From positions 1-56,534 of the forward strand of contig JACSRU010000154.1 in the NCBI GenBank assembly GCA_014879575.1: a stretch of 56,534 nucleotides of DNA, written 5' to 3'. Of the stretch, positions 23,916 to 32,382 are shown in pieces. Position numbers and translations under genes: made by a program. The notes beneath the pieces are model-generated. The model had not been told where the DNA came from, ran no database searches, and was given only the letters and a program-made list of their open reading frames with translations. The number at the start of each line of letters is the position of its first letter. The first letter of the stretch is position 1. This DNA is from Chthoniobacterales bacterium. GTDB lineage: Bacteria; Verrucomicrobiota; Verrucomicrobiia; Chthoniobacterales; Terrimicrobiaceae.

Positions 23916-24976
23916 GCGCGTAGCAGGTTCTCCGTGGACTCCCAATCCAGACAGGCATCGGTAAGGGAAACTCCGTATTTCAATCCGGCACCCGAAGCCG
24001 ACAATGGCTGGTTCCCCCCATGGAGGTGGCTCTCCAGCATGGCGCCGATGATTTCCCGCCGCCCCTCCTGCCGCTGGGCGCGAATGCTCTTCCAGACATC
24101 CGCCTGGCGGAGCGGATCCTTTCCGGAATTTGCATGGCTGCAATCCACCATCAACGCGGGCTTGAGGCCCGCCTTGGAAAGCGTCCCGCAGGCTGCCGCG
24201 ACATGATGCGGATGGTAGTTCGCCCCCTCACGACCCCCGCGCAACACCACATGACTGTCCGGATTGCCCGCCGTTTTAATGATGCTCGTGGCGCCATCCT
24301 GGTCAATGCCGAGAAAGCTGTGCGGCGCCATCGCCGACTTCAGGGCATCCAGCGCGGTCTGAACGCTTCCATCGGTTCCATTTTTGAAACCCACCGGCAT
24401 CGAAAGCCCGCTGGCCATCTCCCGGTGTGTCTGGGACTCGGTCGTCCGGGCCCCGATCGCCGCCCAACTGATCAGTTCGGCGGTATATTGCGGGATGATC
24501 GGATCCAAAAACTCCGTGCCCGCAGGCAGACCAAGCTCCAAAATATCGAGCAACAATTTTCGCGCGAGCAGGATTCCATGCGCCAGATCGCACGAGTCGT
24601 CCAGATGGGGATCATTGATCATCCCCTTCCAGCCGATCGTTGTCCGCGGCTTTTCGAAATAGACGCGCATCACGAGGAAGAGACGGTCCGAAACCTCCCG
24701 GCTCAGTGCCGCCAGGCGGGTGGCGTATTCCATCGCGGACACGGGATCGTGAATGGAACACGGCCCCACAACAACCAACAGCCGATCATCCTCCCCGCTG
24801 AGGATCGCCCGGGCGGTCGCACGGGCCTCACTCACCAGCCGGAGGTGCCGGCTCCGGGCCGGGAGTTGTTCCTTGATCTGGGCCGGCGTAATCAGGCGGG
24901 TCACCCCCACAACGTGAACGTTATCCACCGGAACCCCGGGTCTCTTCTGTTCCTTCTTCAAAATGGTCATTGGCAT
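23912..24976 (-). CDS. aroG: 3-deoxy-7-phosphoheptulonate synthase (AroG type)
   Basis: Condenses PEP and erythrose-4-phosphate, the first step of the shikimate pathway. This is the class I (AroFGH) type: VVGPCSIHDPVSAMEYA, RVYFEKPRTTIGWKGMINDP, GARTTESQTHREMASGLSMP, GFKNGTDG and MVDCSHANSGKDP are all present, including the metal-binding Cys, His, Glu and Asp. ATG 24976 is chosen; ATG 24970 is the alternative. A putative promoter at 24986-25014 would give a very short leader. The stop overlaps the TTG start of the exonuclease gene. aroE lies elsewhere in the window (45.6 kb). Confidence 0.96.
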   Translation of the reverse strand: MPMTILKKEQKRPGVPVDNVHVVGVTRLITPAQIKEQLPARSRHLRLVSEARATARAILSGEDDRLLVVVGPCSIHDPVSAMEYATRLAALSREVSDRLFLVMRVYFEKPRTTIGWKGMINDPHLDDSCDLAHGILLARKLLLDILELGLPAGTEFLDPIIPQYTAELISWAAIGARTTESQTHREMASGLSMPVGFKNGTDGSVQTALDALKSAMAPHSFLGIDQDGATSIIKTAGNPDSHVVLRGGREGANYHPHHVAAACGTLSKAGLKPALMVDCSHANSGKDPLRQADVWKSIRAQRQEGRREIIGAMLESHLHGGNQPLSASGAGLKYGVSLTDACLDWESTENLLRA

Positions 24977-24985
24977 GAACCAGGC

Positions 24986-25014
24986 ACTATCCCCCAAATC
25001 ACGGATTCACGCAA
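24986..25014 (-). promoter_or_regulatory. Putative sigma-70 promoter of aroG
   Basis: Minus-strand -35 TTGCGT (25014-25009), a 17-base spacer and -10 GATAGT (24991-24986). Transcription would begin near 24979, only a few bases before either candidate ATG, so the mRNA would be nearly leaderless. Confidence 0.4.
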
Positions 25015-25069
25015 AATTTTTCGCCGGAAGGAGGGGAACCTTGCCGGTTTCCCCAATATCCCCTCACCA

Positions 25070-25093
25070 CTCACAAGGAATTTTCCTTGTGAG
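25070..25093 (-). terminator. Perfect 11-base-pair stem-loop after the glycan operon
   Basis: CTCACAAGGAA (25070-25080) and TTCCTTGTGAG (25083-25093) are perfect inverted repeats separated by TT. The structure stands 41 bases after the last gene of the 25-34 kb operon and before the aroG promoter, so it probably ends that transcript. No T-run follows on the minus strand, so it could instead protect the 3' end or be a protein-binding palindrome. Confidence 0.5.
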
Positions 25094-25133
25094 ATCGCAG
25101 CCTCGGCGGATTGCTCAACAATGCCCCTACAAA

Positions 25134-26162
25134 TTACTCCAACGCCTTCAGTTGATCGGGCGGAAATGGGACGGTGTTGTTATAAATCCAGTAAGAACCA
25201 ACGGTTTCGAGTGCCTTGCGGACGTTTGCACGCATCATACGGGGACTCAATGCCGTGGTATAGAATCCGGGCGACCAGACGGCCTTGGGGTTCAATTCGA
25301 GCACTCCCGCCCTTGCCTCCTGCGACCACCCCTTCAGGAATCCACTGTAGCTTCTTTCATCGCAAACCAAAACAGGATGCCCCAATCGAGCCAGCCCTTT
25401 TAGCAGTCCGCGATAATACCATGTGGGTTGGTAGATATAAAAATGTATCTCGAAATTCGGCGTAATGTCCTTGATCGCATCGACAAGTTTATCGACCTGC
25501 TTTTGTGCGCAAGTTTCGAGGTATTTCCAGTAATCCGCTTCCTTCCCCGCGGCTTCCAGCCAAGGCTTGCGCCCGGCGGCCACAGGCAGAGATTCCTTCG
25601 TTCCAATCTTTTTCAGGAATCCACCGAAGCAGGTATCACAAAAGCAATAGTGTTCATTGATCGCTCCACTGCGTTCCTTTCCGTAATACTGTTCGGTGTC
25701 CAGAATCACCCCTTTCAGTGCGGGATGATCCAGCGATTTCCTAGCGATGGTCATGACTGCCGGAATCAGGTAATCATCCCAAAATTCCTGGTTTAATGGA
25801 CAGGCGAGGAGAGGCTCTGTAAAGCCGGCGGCTGTCACCGTGCGCCGACCAATTTGTGTCCCGGGGCCCATCCCGAGCGGTATCTGAAAGTAGGCGCGCA
25901 TTTGAGTTCGAGCAGCCTCGGCCAAAACCGCATCGGTTGTCGCGAGACTCGCGGAATTAAGCCACCATCTTTCAGTCATCACCTTGCGGGGAATGGCTGT
26001 CACCAACGAATTGAAACCCGCCTTTTTGAAGGCTTCGCACCATTCCGGGTGGTCGTTCATCCCCCAGGTCCAGATGAGGGTGTATGATGCCGGTGCCGTT
26101 GCGAGTGAGCCGAAGAGAATGATGGTCGCCGCGCACAGGCTGATTCGATTCCGAAGATTCAT
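25134..26162 (-). CDS. Secreted putative glycoside hydrolase-like TIM-barrel protein
   Basis: I do not know a named family for this 342-residue protein. The N-terminus (ISLCAATIILFGSLATAPAS) is a signal peptide. The rest looks like a (beta/alpha)8 barrel: WTWGMNDHPEWCEAFKKAGFN, GVILDTEQYYG (D155, E157), VLVCDERSYSGF (E269) and GSYWIYNNTVPF. It aligns along its length with residues ~220-510 of the 741-residue protein of the same operon, where D328/E330 and E444 fall at the same places; these acids are my candidates for catalysis. HYCFCDTCFG near 171-180 has a CxCxxC pattern absent from the paralogue. It is the last gene of the operon and overlaps the one before by 4 bases. Confidence 0.7.
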   Translation of the reverse strand: MNLRNRISLCAATIILFGSLATAPASYTLIWTWGMNDHPEWCEAFKKAGFNSLVTAIPRKVMTERWWLNSASLATTDAVLAEAARTQMRAYFQIPLGMGPGTQIGRRTVTAAGFTEPLLACPLNQEFWDDYLIPAVMTIARKSLDHPALKGVILDTEQYYGKERSGAINEHYCFCDTCFGGFLKKIGTKESLPVAAGRKPWLEAAGKEADYWKYLETCAQKQVDKLVDAIKDITPNFEIHFYIYQPTWYYRGLLKGLARLGHPVLVCDERSYSGFLKGWSQEARAGVLELNPKAVWSPGFYTTALSPRMMRANVRKALETVGSYWIYNNTVPFPPDQLKALE

Positions 26163-26707
26163 TCCAAAGGCTCCAGCGAGATGCCGTCAAAATCCACATG
26201 CCCCATTGACCCGTAAGTAAAAAGAAAGACATAGGTGCTTGTGATACCATCCGGAAGTTCCAAGTCGCTCTCACTCAACACCCATTCTCCGGGAGAGACT
26301 CCCTGATCCAATGTCACCGATGCGGATCCTGCCTCCCCCGACTGACCAGCGAGTTGCCATCCAATGCTTACCCGGGGCATCGCGGCGGCGTAGTCGTCGC
26401 TGATTCTCATCCACGCCTTTAACTTATATCGCCCGGCGGGAGGCGGTTCCGCGAGTTTTTGCTGGAGAGAAAAAAAACGGGGGGCCGCCGAATTCAATGG
26501 GGCCAGGCGGGCAAATCCTGCCCCGGCAGGCGTGTCGTCCAATTCATAGGTCAGCGTTCCCAACTCGGGCTCGCGATAGGATAGTTCCCAGATTTTACCC
26601 GACTCACTAAAATTCCCGTTTGGGATGAGGTTGTTTTCAGAGTCAGCGAATGCATTGTAAAGTCCGCCGATGAGAACAGCGGTTACGAGGAGTTTTGATA
26701 GTTTCAT
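26159..26707 (-). CDS. Secreted carbohydrate-binding-like protein
   Basis: 182 residues from the ATG at 26707. MKLSKLLVTAVLIGGLYNAF is a clear signal peptide with cleavage near AFA-DS. The mature part (NLIPNGNFSE, then RYKLKAWMRISDD, and a VDFDGISLEPLE ending) follows the pattern of CBM4/9- or CBM16-type galactose-binding beta-sandwiches, in which NLxxNGxFE opens the domain and VxFDDVSL closes it. I infer binding of a glycan, with no visible catalytic residues. The start overlaps the end of the 689-residue gene and the end overlaps the start of the next gene, 4 bases each. Confidence 0.72.
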   Translation of the reverse strand: MKLSKLLVTAVLIGGLYNAFADSENNLIPNGNFSESGKIWELSYREPELGTLTYELDDTPAGAGFARLAPLNSAAPRFFSLQQKLAEPPPAGRYKLKAWMRISDDYAAAMPRVSIGWQLAGQSGEAGSASVTLDQGVSPGEWVLSESDLELPDGITSTYVFLFTYGSMGHVDFDGISLEPLE

Positions 26708-28773
26708 GATTTCATATCGTGTTGTAGGGAGGCATCTGCCACGTGGGCGTAAATACCGGGGAGGAACGAGTGGGTGCCGGCCACATGGAAATTTGTGGCA
26801 TTCATGGATTCGAGCATGCGGCGAATCGCCTCGACACAACGCCTGTCGTCAAGAAGACGTCCTGCATAAATGACCGATCCCAGGGCTGCCGCGCAGATCA
26901 GGGCATAAGGTTCGCCCTTTGACCCGTGGCTGAGCCAAATGCCATCCTCCGGTTGCGCCCGCAGCATCAGGGCCAACCACCGTTTCAATGAGTCGCGCAC
27001 CACGGGCAAAGCCCGTTCAGGATCGCGAATCGCCCATTCCACAATGGCAAGAGGGCTGAGCAACCCACAGGCGAATCCGATGTCTTCCTTTGCCTCCGTG
27101 CAGCTGGTTCCGGAATAGATCCCGACTCCGCCTTGGCCGGAAAAGCCTCCGTCGTCATTCTGCGTGGAAACAAGCCGCGTGATGGTCTGGCGCGCAAAAT
27201 CGAGATAAAGCTGATCCGCCGTGTAGTCCCACACGGTCAGGAGACTCACAACAGGATAGGCGTCGCGCCCAATGTAATGGCGCGGCTCATTTGCCCATTC
27301 CGCCGCCATATAGACTCCGATCACGGAACGGGTGATCTCCAGCAAATAGGGATCGCCGGTTTCCAGATAACCATGAAGAATACCTCCCACGCGGTATTTG
27401 GAAATCGGCGCGGTCAATTCGGCGGAACATTCCAAGCGTGGCATCCAAGATCCGTGATAAATGGACACATCTGCCGCATGGTAGGCGTGTTGCAGGGTTT
27501 GCTCCCAAACGTCAGCCGGGCATTCGCCCATTTGGAACGAGTATTTGAATAATCCGCTCGCAGCCGTTGCATCCCACTCCGGGCCGTCTTGATATGGACG
27601 GTTCTCCCGCTGATCTCTCCGCAGGTAGCGCCAGAGCCTCCCGGTGTCCATCCCGCCGAGGTGGGTATAATGACGCACCATTTCAACGGTGCGTCCGGCC
27701 ATCTTTGCGGCCGGACCGGATGTCGCACACTCGATCTCCCCGCAGTGCTCATACCACGCGGGAGGAATTTGATACCGTGCCACTTCGGGTGAAACTCCAC
27801 TCAGCCCAATTGTAAACCAGCACGAACGCGAGACGCCCGGCGGCAAGGTGTCCCGATCACCAGGTTCCAGATAGTGCCATCCATTGTCGGCATCCTTACT
27901 GGCCAAAATCCTCAAATCCTCCCATGGGGTGATCGTCGCCTCCTGGTCTCCGCATTCGAAAAGACCGGGATACGAGGCGGTGAATTGCGAGGCGCAGCCT
28001 GCGAAACTGATCTGATCATTCGTGCCGAAAACCAATCGCCTTTCTTCGATTTTTCCTCCTTGTTCCCTCCCCAAATCCAGTCCCCGCACGGTCAGAACCG
28101 GATGGGCGGGTATCGCCTTTGGCCAGTGGTGAAAGTAACCGCCATTAAAGTGGGCCGTTACTTGGATCACACCACATTTCCACACGATGACGAACAGGTC
28201 ACCGTGCAAGGAATTGCCGCAATGCTCGGCGATATTCTCGGCCACCTGCCGATGGCCCTTGTTTTCCCATCGGCCTTCTGCCTGCACCCCATAAGGAACG
28301 AGATGCCCGCCGATGCGCCATGCCTCGGCGACTTTGCCTTTCCAAAGAGATTCCGCCCGCACCCATTGCCACCACGACAGAGCCGTTCCGTCGCGCGGAC
28401 GCAATCCCATGCGCAAGCCGATGTGCCGATTGTTGCCGCAATGTAATATTGCCTCGCACTCGCGATAGACATAATTCTTCTTATCCGCTGATTCGCTAAG
28501 CACAGAAATTTCCACAGAAGAAAATTCCTCGGAAACAGAAGGATGAGATTTCCCGGAATCAACGACAAGTTCCTCCGCCAGCACATCTGACGATTCGGTC
28601 AAAAAAAGCCACCGCTTCAACCGGGTGCCCTTGTCCGTTCCAAAGAGTGGCACCGCCTGGGAAATTCCCGATGCAGCCACCGGCACAGTTTCGGAATCCG
28701 CTGGCCACGGCACCGATGTGAGGGCCACGCGGCTTTCGCGCCATTTTGCAGGCAGTTTCAGACGGATGTTCAA
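26704..28773 (-). CDS. Large protein with beta-sandwich and (alpha/alpha)-barrel features, putative polysaccharide lyase or hydrolase
   Basis: 689 residues without a signal peptide, unlike its neighbours, so probably cytoplasmic. The first ~350 residues are beta-rich (VALTSVPWPADSETVPVAA; YFHHWPKAIPAHPVLTVRG). From about 370 there are repeated helix pairs with aromatic and acidic clusters (MVRHYTHLGGMDTGRLWRYL, GILHGYLETGDPYLLEITR, RLVSTQNDDGGFSGQGGVG, WLALMLRAQPEDGIWLSHG), typical of (alpha/alpha)6 barrels. The layout resembles YetA/exo-rhamnogalacturonan lyase-like proteins, but I cannot confirm the family. The start overlaps the 741-residue gene by 4 bases. Its cytoplasmic location would suit processing of imported oligosaccharides. 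Confidence 0.68.
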   Translation of the reverse strand: MNIRLKLPAKWRESRVALTSVPWPADSETVPVAASGISQAVPLFGTDKGTRLKRWLFLTESSDVLAEELVVDSGKSHPSVSEEFSSVEISVLSESADKKNYVYRECEAILHCGNNRHIGLRMGLRPRDGTALSWWQWVRAESLWKGKVAEAWRIGGHLVPYGVQAEGRWENKGHRQVAENIAEHCGNSLHGDLFVIVWKCGVIQVTAHFNGGYFHHWPKAIPAHPVLTVRGLDLGREQGGKIEERRLVFGTNDQISFAGCASQFTASYPGLFECGDQEATITPWEDLRILASKDADNGWHYLEPGDRDTLPPGVSRSCWFTIGLSGVSPEVARYQIPPAWYEHCGEIECATSGPAAKMAGRTVEMVRHYTHLGGMDTGRLWRYLRRDQRENRPYQDGPEWDATAASGLFKYSFQMGECPADVWEQTLQHAYHAADVSIYHGSWMPRLECSAELTAPISKYRVGGILHGYLETGDPYLLEITRSVIGVYMAAEWANEPRHYIGRDAYPVVSLLTVWDYTADQLYLDFARQTITRLVSTQNDDGGFSGQGGVGIYSGTSCTEAKEDIGFACGLLSPLAIVEWAIRDPERALPVVRDSLKRWLALMLRAQPEDGIWLSHGSKGEPYALICAAALGSVIYAGRLLDDRRCVEAIRRMLESMNATNFHVAGTHSFLPGIYAHVADASLQHDMKS

Positions 28774-30995
28774 TGAGAGGCCTCCGGTTCAATGACCATT
28801 GCGATCACAGGCACGTCCTGCTGCGCTCCCCGACCCTCCAAAGCGAGGTGAATGAAGCCGTCCTTCGATTCAACTGACGCGGAAAAAATCCGATATTCGT
28901 CGGCGTTTGTTGTGATGTTATTCGCAAGAAGAACACCGTTTACGGTAGCGTTCTGATGGGTGCGGAACTCGTTTAGTCCCAGGTCGCCGAGAAGAAGGCT
29001 CACTTTGTAACGTCCGGGAGAAACCTTCGCGGTAAACGTGTTTTTTCCACTGCTGGTGATTCCGTCCGCCAGCAAAGCGAGTGCAGGATTGTCCTTCCCC
29101 AGCACTTTGCCTGCGTTTTCACTTCGATCAAAGCTCATGCGCGGGAACCGTTCCCATCCGAATGTTTTGTTCGAATTCCATTCGTCCAGACTTGTCACAC
29201 GGGTCCAACCCTCGGCGAGCGGAGAGCCGGGGAGACCGAAATCAAATTTTGCAACCGCATTCTGCCACTCTGGGAGTGGTTCACAATGGGTCGAATGTTT
29301 GTCGGCATCCACGGCATCCTTGGCGATGGCTTCCTCCTTGCTGCTGAAGGGAGACTTTAAGGAATGGTTCACCTCTCCCACAGCGGCAAATTTTCCGGTT
29401 TTCAAAAAATCAGCGAGTGCGGTGTTGGCACGTCGTAGTGCGCCATCCATTTCAGCCACCGGATCCGACTTCGCCAGGGGGTATCCGTAGCCATAAATCC
29501 AGAATCCAGCCGACTCCACGCCTGCCAGAAATGCATCTTTCCATAATCTTTCGGGATGGATCATCCGTGGCCACAAGCCCACGCAATACAGGGCATGGGC
29601 ATCCCGCGCGACAAGTGCAGCCTTCTCAAACGGGGCGTCGCCGTTGTAGCCGTAATACGTATTTTCTCCGAACGCGAGCACCGGCATCTCACGCGTGCCG
29701 AGTCCGCGGATCATGCCACGGAAAAACCAATTGTCGTAGTGCTGGAGATAACCAATGAGCAAGTCCGGTGCCTCTCGATGAATGGCCTTCTCGATCTCTC
29801 CGGTGATTCGCGCCAATTTCTTTTCGAGAAATTCATAATACTCCTGAAGTTTTCCGGCATTCAGCAAGGTTTCGAAGCGTTTCCCGGCGGCGACCTGCTC
29901 AGGACTGCCGAGGTCAGGGAAGTTTGCGCGACAAAATTCCACAAAGTTTGCTTCATCGAATGTGCAGGCGCTGCGATAGACCTCCATGTATTTCGCGCCA
30001 TACATTTCCAAATCAATCACGACTCCCGCAAGTGGGATGCCATCGGCCTTGGCGCGTCGCCACGCATCCAGCGCGGGGTTCAGGACCTGCTCCCGCCAAG
30101 CGTTCTCGTCGAGGGGGTTCGGACGGTCGTCCTCCTGCCCACTGGAAACAACGTTCTTTTGAAACTTGTCCCGTCGCAATGTATAGCGCTCGCCGCTGGC
30201 AAAATTCAGCACATGGAAAAATCGCATCCCGGCATCCTGAAAAAATCGTCCCATTCCTTCGCTATAGGGAGAGAGCACGCAATTCATGCCCGTCCCGGCG
30301 GCCCGCTTCCACAGGGCTTCCGTCGTATCCGTGAAATACCCCTTCTTTTCGTCGTATTGGTATTGCGAGGCCATGCCATAGATCGCACGAATACGTTCCG
30401 TGGCGATCCAACGAATGGCCGGTCGCCATTCCTCCGAAGAAAAAATCGCCGGTTGCCACCGCGAATCAGCAGCGGGTGTCACCCGCAAGGCCAGAAGGGC
30501 GCCGGTGGCTGGCGTCTCCCGCTCCACCCCGGCTCGCACGCGAAGTTTTCCACCGGGGTGTTCCACCCTCGCCCGCGACCACATCGGCATCCCGATAAAT
30601 CCATACACTGCGGAAATGACGCGTTTTCCATTGACTTCGACAAACATTCCCGGACGAAACGAATCGGATCGCTCTCCCAACAAAACACTCAAATCATACG
30701 CCCCGGCGGGCAGTTCCACTCCAAACTCCAGCGGTTTTTCATTGGTGAAGCGAACGCCGTCACGTCCCAAGGCATCCAGCGGATCCGCCTGTGGAACATC
30801 AACCGCCTCTGTGGGCGCAAGAATCCACTCAAAGGGAATTTTCCCCTCGATGCCACGCGGAGTTACCCGTGTCCATTCAGGTTCAAGCGGCGACTTTTCC
30901 GTGCCAAAATCCAGGCGCACTTCTTTTGCGTGAAGTGACAGACCAAGCATTAAAGTTGCCGCCAGAGTTAGCATGCGTATTTTCTGTGTTGTCAT
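28770..30995 (-). CDS. Secreted three-domain protein: two galactose-binding-like sandwiches around a glycosidase-like barrel
   Basis: 741 residues with a signal peptide (MLTLAATLMLGLSLHAKEV). Residues ~25-175 and ~582-738 are two related beta-sandwich modules: VRLDFGTEKSPLEPEWTRVT with AGAYDLSVLLGE and MFVEVNGKRV, and KFDFGLPGSPLAEGWTRVT with PGRYKVSLLLGD and ATVNGVLL. Such modules occur in plant-cell-wall esterases and lyases. Between them lies a barrel with GVVIDLEMYG (D328, E330), DNWFFRGMIRGLG and VLAFGENTYYGY (E444), matching the 342-residue protein of this operon. I infer a glycoside hydrolase of an unassigned family. The start overlaps the pseudopilin gene by 4 bases. Confidence 0.72.
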   Translation of the reverse strand: MTTQKIRMLTLAATLMLGLSLHAKEVRLDFGTEKSPLEPEWTRVTPRGIEGKIPFEWILAPTEAVDVPQADPLDALGRDGVRFTNEKPLEFGVELPAGAYDLSVLLGERSDSFRPGMFVEVNGKRVISAVYGFIGMPMWSRARVEHPGGKLRVRAGVERETPATGALLALRVTPAADSRWQPAIFSSEEWRPAIRWIATERIRAIYGMASQYQYDEKKGYFTDTTEALWKRAAGTGMNCVLSPYSEGMGRFFQDAGMRFFHVLNFASGERYTLRRDKFQKNVVSSGQEDDRPNPLDENAWREQVLNPALDAWRRAKADGIPLAGVVIDLEMYGAKYMEVYRSACTFDEANFVEFCRANFPDLGSPEQVAAGKRFETLLNAGKLQEYYEFLEKKLARITGEIEKAIHREAPDLLIGYLQHYDNWFFRGMIRGLGTREMPVLAFGENTYYGYNGDAPFEKAALVARDAHALYCVGLWPRMIHPERLWKDAFLAGVESAGFWIYGYGYPLAKSDPVAEMDGALRRANTALADFLKTGKFAAVGEVNHSLKSPFSSKEEAIAKDAVDADKHSTHCEPLPEWQNAVAKFDFGLPGSPLAEGWTRVTSLDEWNSNKTFGWERFPRMSFDRSENAGKVLGKDNPALALLADGITSSGKNTFTAKVSPGRYKVSLLLGDLGLNEFRTHQNATVNGVLLANNITTNADEYRIFSASVESKDGFIHLALEGRGAQQDVPVIAMVIEPEASH

Positions 30996-31600
30996 AATCC
31001 CCAGGCGTTCCGAATTTCCTCGCCTCCCTGCTTAAACGATTTCACCGCAGAGCCATCCATCATCACTGCGTTGCAAAAACCGCCGTGGCGAAACTCCGGA
31101 TTTTCATACCCCCCACCCCACCCCGGTCGTAAACTCGTGCGGCTCGCATCAATAAACAGGATGCTCTGGCTGCGACGGATGGCAGGATTAAAAATATTTG
31201 CCGAGGTGAATCCATTGCCCAAACACTGGTTGCAGGCATAGCTGGCCTTCCCCTCAAGGAAGGGTTTCTGATCAGCCGGACAACGATACAATTTTGGAAA
31301 ATCCCGCGTCTGAGTGTTTGAATCGTAGGGGCCGACGTATTCGTTAAGCAGACGATAAAAGACCCAGGAATCGGAAGGTGAAGCCTGGTAGTAGGCTGGA
31401 GGCAGATTCCCTTGGTGGTCATTGGCGTATTGCAGGGCGGCACCACCCATTTGGCGAAGGTTCGAAATGCAGCGGGTGGACTGTGCTCTCACAATAACCC
31501 CCTTTATGGGCACCATCAGGAGAACGACAAGAATGCTGATGATCGCCACCCCTGACAAAATCTCCATGAGAGAAAATCCCTTCTCTCCTGTTCGCTTCAT
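30992..31600 (-). CDS. Pseudopilin-like protein with prepilin leader and H-X9-DG motif
   Basis: 202 residues. GEKGFSLMEILSGVAIISIL is a type IV prepilin/GspG-like leader: cleavage after Gly8, Phe9 at +1 and Glu13 at +5, followed by the hydrophobic helix. The C-terminal HGGFCNAVMMDG is the H-X9-DG motif found in large families of such proteins in Planctomycetes, Lentisphaerae and Verrucomicrobia. CRCPADQKPF-like and CNQC cysteines may form disulfides. No secretion ATPase or other pilus genes are nearby. Function is unknown; the family is widespread as single genes placed in carbohydrate clusters. It overlaps the next gene by 4 bases and lies 21 bases after the PEP-CTERM gene. Confidence 0.85.
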   Translation of the reverse strand: MKRTGEKGFSLMEILSGVAIISILVVLLMVPIKGVIVRAQSTRCISNLRQMGGAALQYANDHQGNLPPAYYQASPSDSWVFYRLLNEYVGPYDSNTQTRDFPKLYRCPADQKPFLEGKASYACNQCLGNGFTSANIFNPAIRRSQSILFIDASRTSLRPGWGGGYENPEFRHGGFCNAVMMDGSAVKSFKQGGEEIRNAWGL

Positions 31601-31621
31601 CCCGATTGAAATTTGAACCTC

Positions 31622-32365
31622 TCAGTTCGTATTCTTTTTACGAAACCGAAGTCCGAGGGCCGCAAGTCCGCCGAGAACCAGAAGTGACACGGTTGGCTCG
31701 GGAATCATGGAAATACCGGAACCGCTCATGGAAAACGTGTCGAGGTGATAGTTCATGGCGAGCCCCGAAGTGCCGGCAGACCACGATGGCTGGAGCCGGA
31801 CAGTGCCGATATCCGCAAGATCCGAGTAAGTATAGCTACCTCCAAATGACCATCCACCTGCCAAGGTGTTTGGAGCGGAAAGCATGGCGGTTGAGACGGT
31901 GGCAAAGCTTCCCCCGGTATTCCCACTGTTTGATGTCGTGTAGTAACTCGCCACATGATTCACTAAATCACTATTCTTAAACAAACGAATGTAAATACTT
32001 GTGCCGGTCTGGCCGGTTGTATCATTCCGAATTTTGAAGCTGATGTTCGTGTCCGTGGAATTAAAATTCTGCACGGTTCCACTCGTGGACAGAAGCCCGA
32101 CATTCAACATTGTGTAGAAATATCCGAATTGGCTACCGGTCGTTCCAGTCATTTGAAATGAAGCCGGTGCGGACGAATAAACTGCCGTATCGAATCCGTA
32201 GGTGGGCCCGCTGGTGTTATTGGCACCATACGAGTCCAGAATTGTTTTCCCTTCGAGCGTCGCGGAGTCGAATCCATAGTTCAAGGTTGCGGCACTCATG
32301 ACGGGCAGCGCGGCAGCCGTGAGAATCGCGGCGGCCATCAGGCGGAGGGTGGATATTTTTTTCAT
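31622..32365 (-). CDS. PEP-CTERM sorting domain protein
   Basis: 247 residues, exported (MKKISTLRLMAAAILTAAAL, cleavage near MSA-AT). The mature part is rich in Ser, Thr, Gly, Asn and Tyr and is probably a beta-sandwich (NYGFDSATLEGKTILDSYGA, GWSFGGSYTYSDLADIGTVR). The C-terminus IPEPTVSLLVLGGLAALGLRF followed by RKKNTN is a textbook PEP-CTERM signal: Pro-Glu-Pro, hydrophobic helix and basic tail, cleaved by an exosortase. It is probably attached to the surface or exopolysaccharide. No exosortase is in the window. It begins 17 bases after the regulator stop, so both are on one transcript. Confidence 0.9.
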   Translation of the reverse strand: MKKISTLRLMAAAILTAAALPVMSAATLNYGFDSATLEGKTILDSYGANNTSGPTYGFDTAVYSSAPASFQMTGTTGSQFGYFYTMLNVGLLSTSGTVQNFNSTDTNISFKIRNDTTGQTGTSIYIRLFKNSDLVNHVASYYTTSNSGNTGGSFATVSTAMLSAPNTLAGGWSFGGSYTYSDLADIGTVRLQPSWSAGTSGLAMNYHLDTFSMSGSGISMIPEPTVSLLVLGGLAALGLRFRKKNTN

Positions 32366-32382
32366 GATGATTAGGGTGGGAT

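Noticed and set aside
23915-24143. Long N-terminal extension of the exonuclease frame.
   Set aside because: It lies entirely inside aroG in another frame and has no DnaQ similarity; the family start coincides with the TTG at 23915.
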